NCBI GenBank assembly: GCA_900547645.1
Contig: URHP01000062.1
Location: 1 to 8,770, forward strand
Reading direction: 5' to 3'
DNA from: an uncultured Eubacteriales bacterium
Lineage (GTDB): Bacteria > Bacillota > Clostridia > Christensenellales > Borkfalkiaceae
Length of the DNA stretch: 8,770 nucleotides
Of the stretch, positions 6,941 through 8,770 are shown piece by piece (within the stretch, counting starts at the first letter, position 1; every line of letters starts with the position of its first letter). A model generated the notes under the pieces. It was not told where the DNA came from and searched no databases. It saw only the letters and a list, made by a program, of their open reading frames with translations. The translations under genes were made by a program, and so were the position numbers.

Positions 6941-6955
6941 GCGCCAAAACGGCGC
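6941..6955 (-). promoter_or_regulatory. Small GC hairpin before the glgP Shine-Dalgarno
   Basis: 5-bp inverted repeat GCGCC / GGCGC with a 5-base loop, three bases before the GGGGAG ribosome-binding site in the predicted glgP leader. It has the same placement and similar GCGCC/GGCGC arms as the hairpin before lepA. There is no T-run, so a role in translation or mRNA stability is more likely than termination. Confidence 0.4.
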
Positions 6956-7024
6956 GATTTGATAACGGATGCCCAATATATTGTATGCAGCGCAATTGTC
7001 CTGCACTATTTTTGCACTTGCATC

Positions 7025-7053
7025 ATTGTATCATACGCATCGGGCAATGTCAA
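7025..7053 (-). promoter_or_regulatory. Predicted sigma-A promoter of glgP
   Basis: On the minus strand: perfect -35 TTGACA (7053-7048), a 17-base spacer and -10 TACAAT (7030-7025) preceded by TGA (extended -10). Transcription would begin near 7018, leaving a leader of about 92 bases. This leader contains a 10-bp palindrome CAATATATTG (6974-6983) and the small GC hairpin at 6941-6955. No known riboswitch was recognised in it. Confidence 0.8.
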
Positions 7054-7067
7054 ACGCTTTTGCGTTT
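7052..7067. repeat. Inverted repeat overlapping the glgP -35 box
   Basis: AAACGC-TTTT-GCGTTT, a 6-bp perfect inverted repeat with a 4-base spacer, whose left arm overlaps the upstream edge of the glgP -35 hexamer. This is a suitable place for a repressor or activator. It does not fit the catabolite-response (cre) consensus well, so no regulator is named. Confidence 0.35.
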
Positions 7068-7140
7068 TCTCTTGCGGAAGCGGACGGGAATGATCGCAAT
7101 AAAATTTTTCCGACAAATTTTTACATTTCCCGAAATTGTA

Positions 7141-7169
7141 TTGAAAAATCCGAGCGGATATGTTATAAT
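7141..7169 (+). promoter_or_regulatory. Predicted sigma-A promoter of the nuoE-nuoF operon
   Basis: -35 TTGAAA (7141-7146), a 17-base spacer and perfect -10 TATAAT (7164-7169) with TG one base upstream (extended -10). Transcription should start near 7175-7177, giving a leader of about 78 bases to the ATG at 7254. The start point lies inside the tandem repeats described in the next entry. Confidence 0.8.
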
Positions 7170-7170
7170 A

Positions 7171-7192
7171 GTCATAATGTCGTCATACTGTC
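7171..7192. repeat. Two tandem 11-bp repeats at the nuoE transcription start
   Basis: GTCATAATGTC (7171-7181) is directly followed by GTCATACTGTC (7182-7192), with a single mismatch. A related GTCATTATG occurs at 7219-7227, and 7172-7179 is an exact inverted repeat of 7220-7227. Head-to-tail 11-bp copies are one DNA turn apart, on the start point of the promoter, which suits an operator. No known regulator site (for example Rex) was recognised. Confidence 0.45.
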
Positions 7193-7216
7193 CGCCCGGA
7201 CCGAAGACGCGGGCGG
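7192..7216 (+). promoter_or_regulatory. Possible hairpin in nuoE leader
   Basis: CCGCCC (7192-7197) can pair with GGGCGG (7211-7216) over a 13-base loop. A competing stem GACGC/GCGTC (7206-7210 with 7216-7220) and GTCC/GGAC (7190-7193 with 7198-7201) are also possible. No T-run follows, so it is not a terminator. The structure could be a chance product of GC-rich sequence. Confidence 0.25.
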
Positions 7217-7253
7217 CGTCATTATGAAAGAACCATATGATCAGGAGGTTGTT

Positions 7254-7750
7254 ATGAAAGAGTGTGAAGCATCGTGCGGAACGCCGGAACAGCTGGCAAA
7301 GCTGAAAGCCGTCATCGAAGAATCCCGCACGACGCCGGGCTGCCTCATGCACATTCTGCAGGAGGCGCAGGGCATTTACGGATATCTTCCGCTGCCCGTG
7401 CAAAAGACGATCGCGGAGGGACTGAACATTTCGCTCGCCGAAGTGTACGGAGTGGTCACGTTCTACTCGCAGTTCTCCCTCAACCCCAAGGGAAAATACC
7501 GCATCAGCGTGTGTCTGGGTACGGCGTGCTACGTCAAAGGATCGGACAAGATCCTGGAAGAAGTGGAAAAAGAACTCGGCATCAAGTGCGGCGAATGCAC
7601 GGCGGACGGAATGTTCTCCATCGACAGCTGCCGCTGCGTGGGCGCGTGCGGGCTTGCACCCGTCATGACGATCAATGAGGACGTGCACGGAAAGCTCACG
7701 CCCGAAATGGTCAAGGGCATTCTCGACAAATACCGTAAGGAGGCGCAGGC

Positions 7751-7754
<4 letters not shown>
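7254..7754 (+). CDS. nuoE: NuoE-like [2Fe-2S] NADH-dehydrogenase/hydrogenase subunit (HndA/HydC type)
   Basis: Small thioredoxin-fold iron-sulfur subunit that passes electrons to or from the NuoF-type flavoprotein encoded next to it. The 166-residue length is typical of NuoE, HndA and HydC. The four [2Fe-2S] ligands are visible: C87 and C92 in CLGTACYVKG, and C128 and C132 in CRCVGACGLAPV. The N-terminal helical part contains LMHILQEAQGIYGYLP and VYGVVTFYSQF, typical of the family. The start at 7254 is chosen because AGGAGG (7243-7248) lies 5 bases upstream; upstream in-frame ATGs at 7224 and 6969 lack such sites, and 6969 precedes the promoter. The stop overlaps the next gene by ATGA, implying translational coupling. 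With a thioredoxin-domain NuoF partner, a soluble hydrogenase or bifurcating complex is more likely than a membrane complex I; this is inference. Confidence 0.93.
7737..7743 (+). promoter_or_regulatory. Shine-Dalgarno of nuoF inside nuoE
   Basis: AAGGAGG within the last codons of nuoE, 7 bases before the nuoF ATG at 7751. It fixes the nuoF start at the ATGA overlap. Confidence 0.85.

Positions 7755-8770
<1,016 letters not shown>

Noticed and set aside
7049..7064. Catabolite-response (cre) element near glgP
   Set aside because: Compared with the TGNAANCGNWNNCA consensus, only the AA, CG and central positions fit; both ends mismatch.
6969..7253. 95-residue N-terminal extension of NuoE
   Set aside because: It would run through the glgP and nuoE promoters. 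The ATG at 7254 has a perfect AGGAGG, and the resulting 166-residue length fits the family.

Overview
The window looks like a chromosomal stretch from an anaerobic Firmicutes (Clostridia-type) bacterium. Coding DNA is fairly GC-rich, promoters are classic sigma-A type (TTGACA/TATAAT with 17-base spacers) and Shine-Dalgarno sites are strong (AGGAGG). The last operon is a NuoE/NuoF-type NADH module of the sort found with clostridial [FeFe]-hydrogenases. No species can be assigned from the sequence alone.

Layout: (1) 1-1703, minus strand: lepA (elongation factor 4), cut by the left edge so that the C-terminal tail is missing. (2) 1704-1813: a compact divergent promoter region. Both lepA and the next gene have TTGCAA-17-TATAAT promoters with neighbouring -35 boxes, and the rightward promoter would start RNA at or next to the ATG, giving a leaderless mRNA. 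(3) 1814-2557, plus: a glycerophosphodiester phosphodiesterase, followed by an 18-bp-stem terminator. (4) 2619-2870: an AT-rich island unlike its neighbours. It holds a 57-codon start-less gene fragment on the minus strand, and the consensus promoter of the next operon lies at its edge. (5) 2891-4471, plus: threonine ammonia-lyase with a C-terminal ACT domain, then ridA, which hydrolyses the reactive enamine/imine products of that enzyme. (6) 4472-4621: terminator-like hairpins between convergent genes. (7) 4622-6925, minus: glycogen phosphorylase. (8) 6926-7253: divergent control region with a strong promoter on each side. (9) 7254-8770, plus: a NuoE-like [2Fe-2S] subunit overlapping by ATGA with a NuoF/HydB-like flavoprotein that runs off the right edge.

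The genes are mostly housekeeping or central metabolism: translation, lipid-headgroup turnover, threonine/serine deamination with damage control, glycogen breakdown, and NADH-linked electron transfer. No mobile element, CRISPR array, tRNA or rRNA was seen, and no clearly new multi-gene system. The points most worth a second look are regulatory: the leaderless gdpD, the divergent TTGCAA promoter pair, tandem 11-bp repeats at the start of the nuoE transcript, GC hairpins directly before the Shine-Dalgarno sites of lepA and glgP, and the foreign-looking AT-rich gene remnant beside the ilvA promoter.
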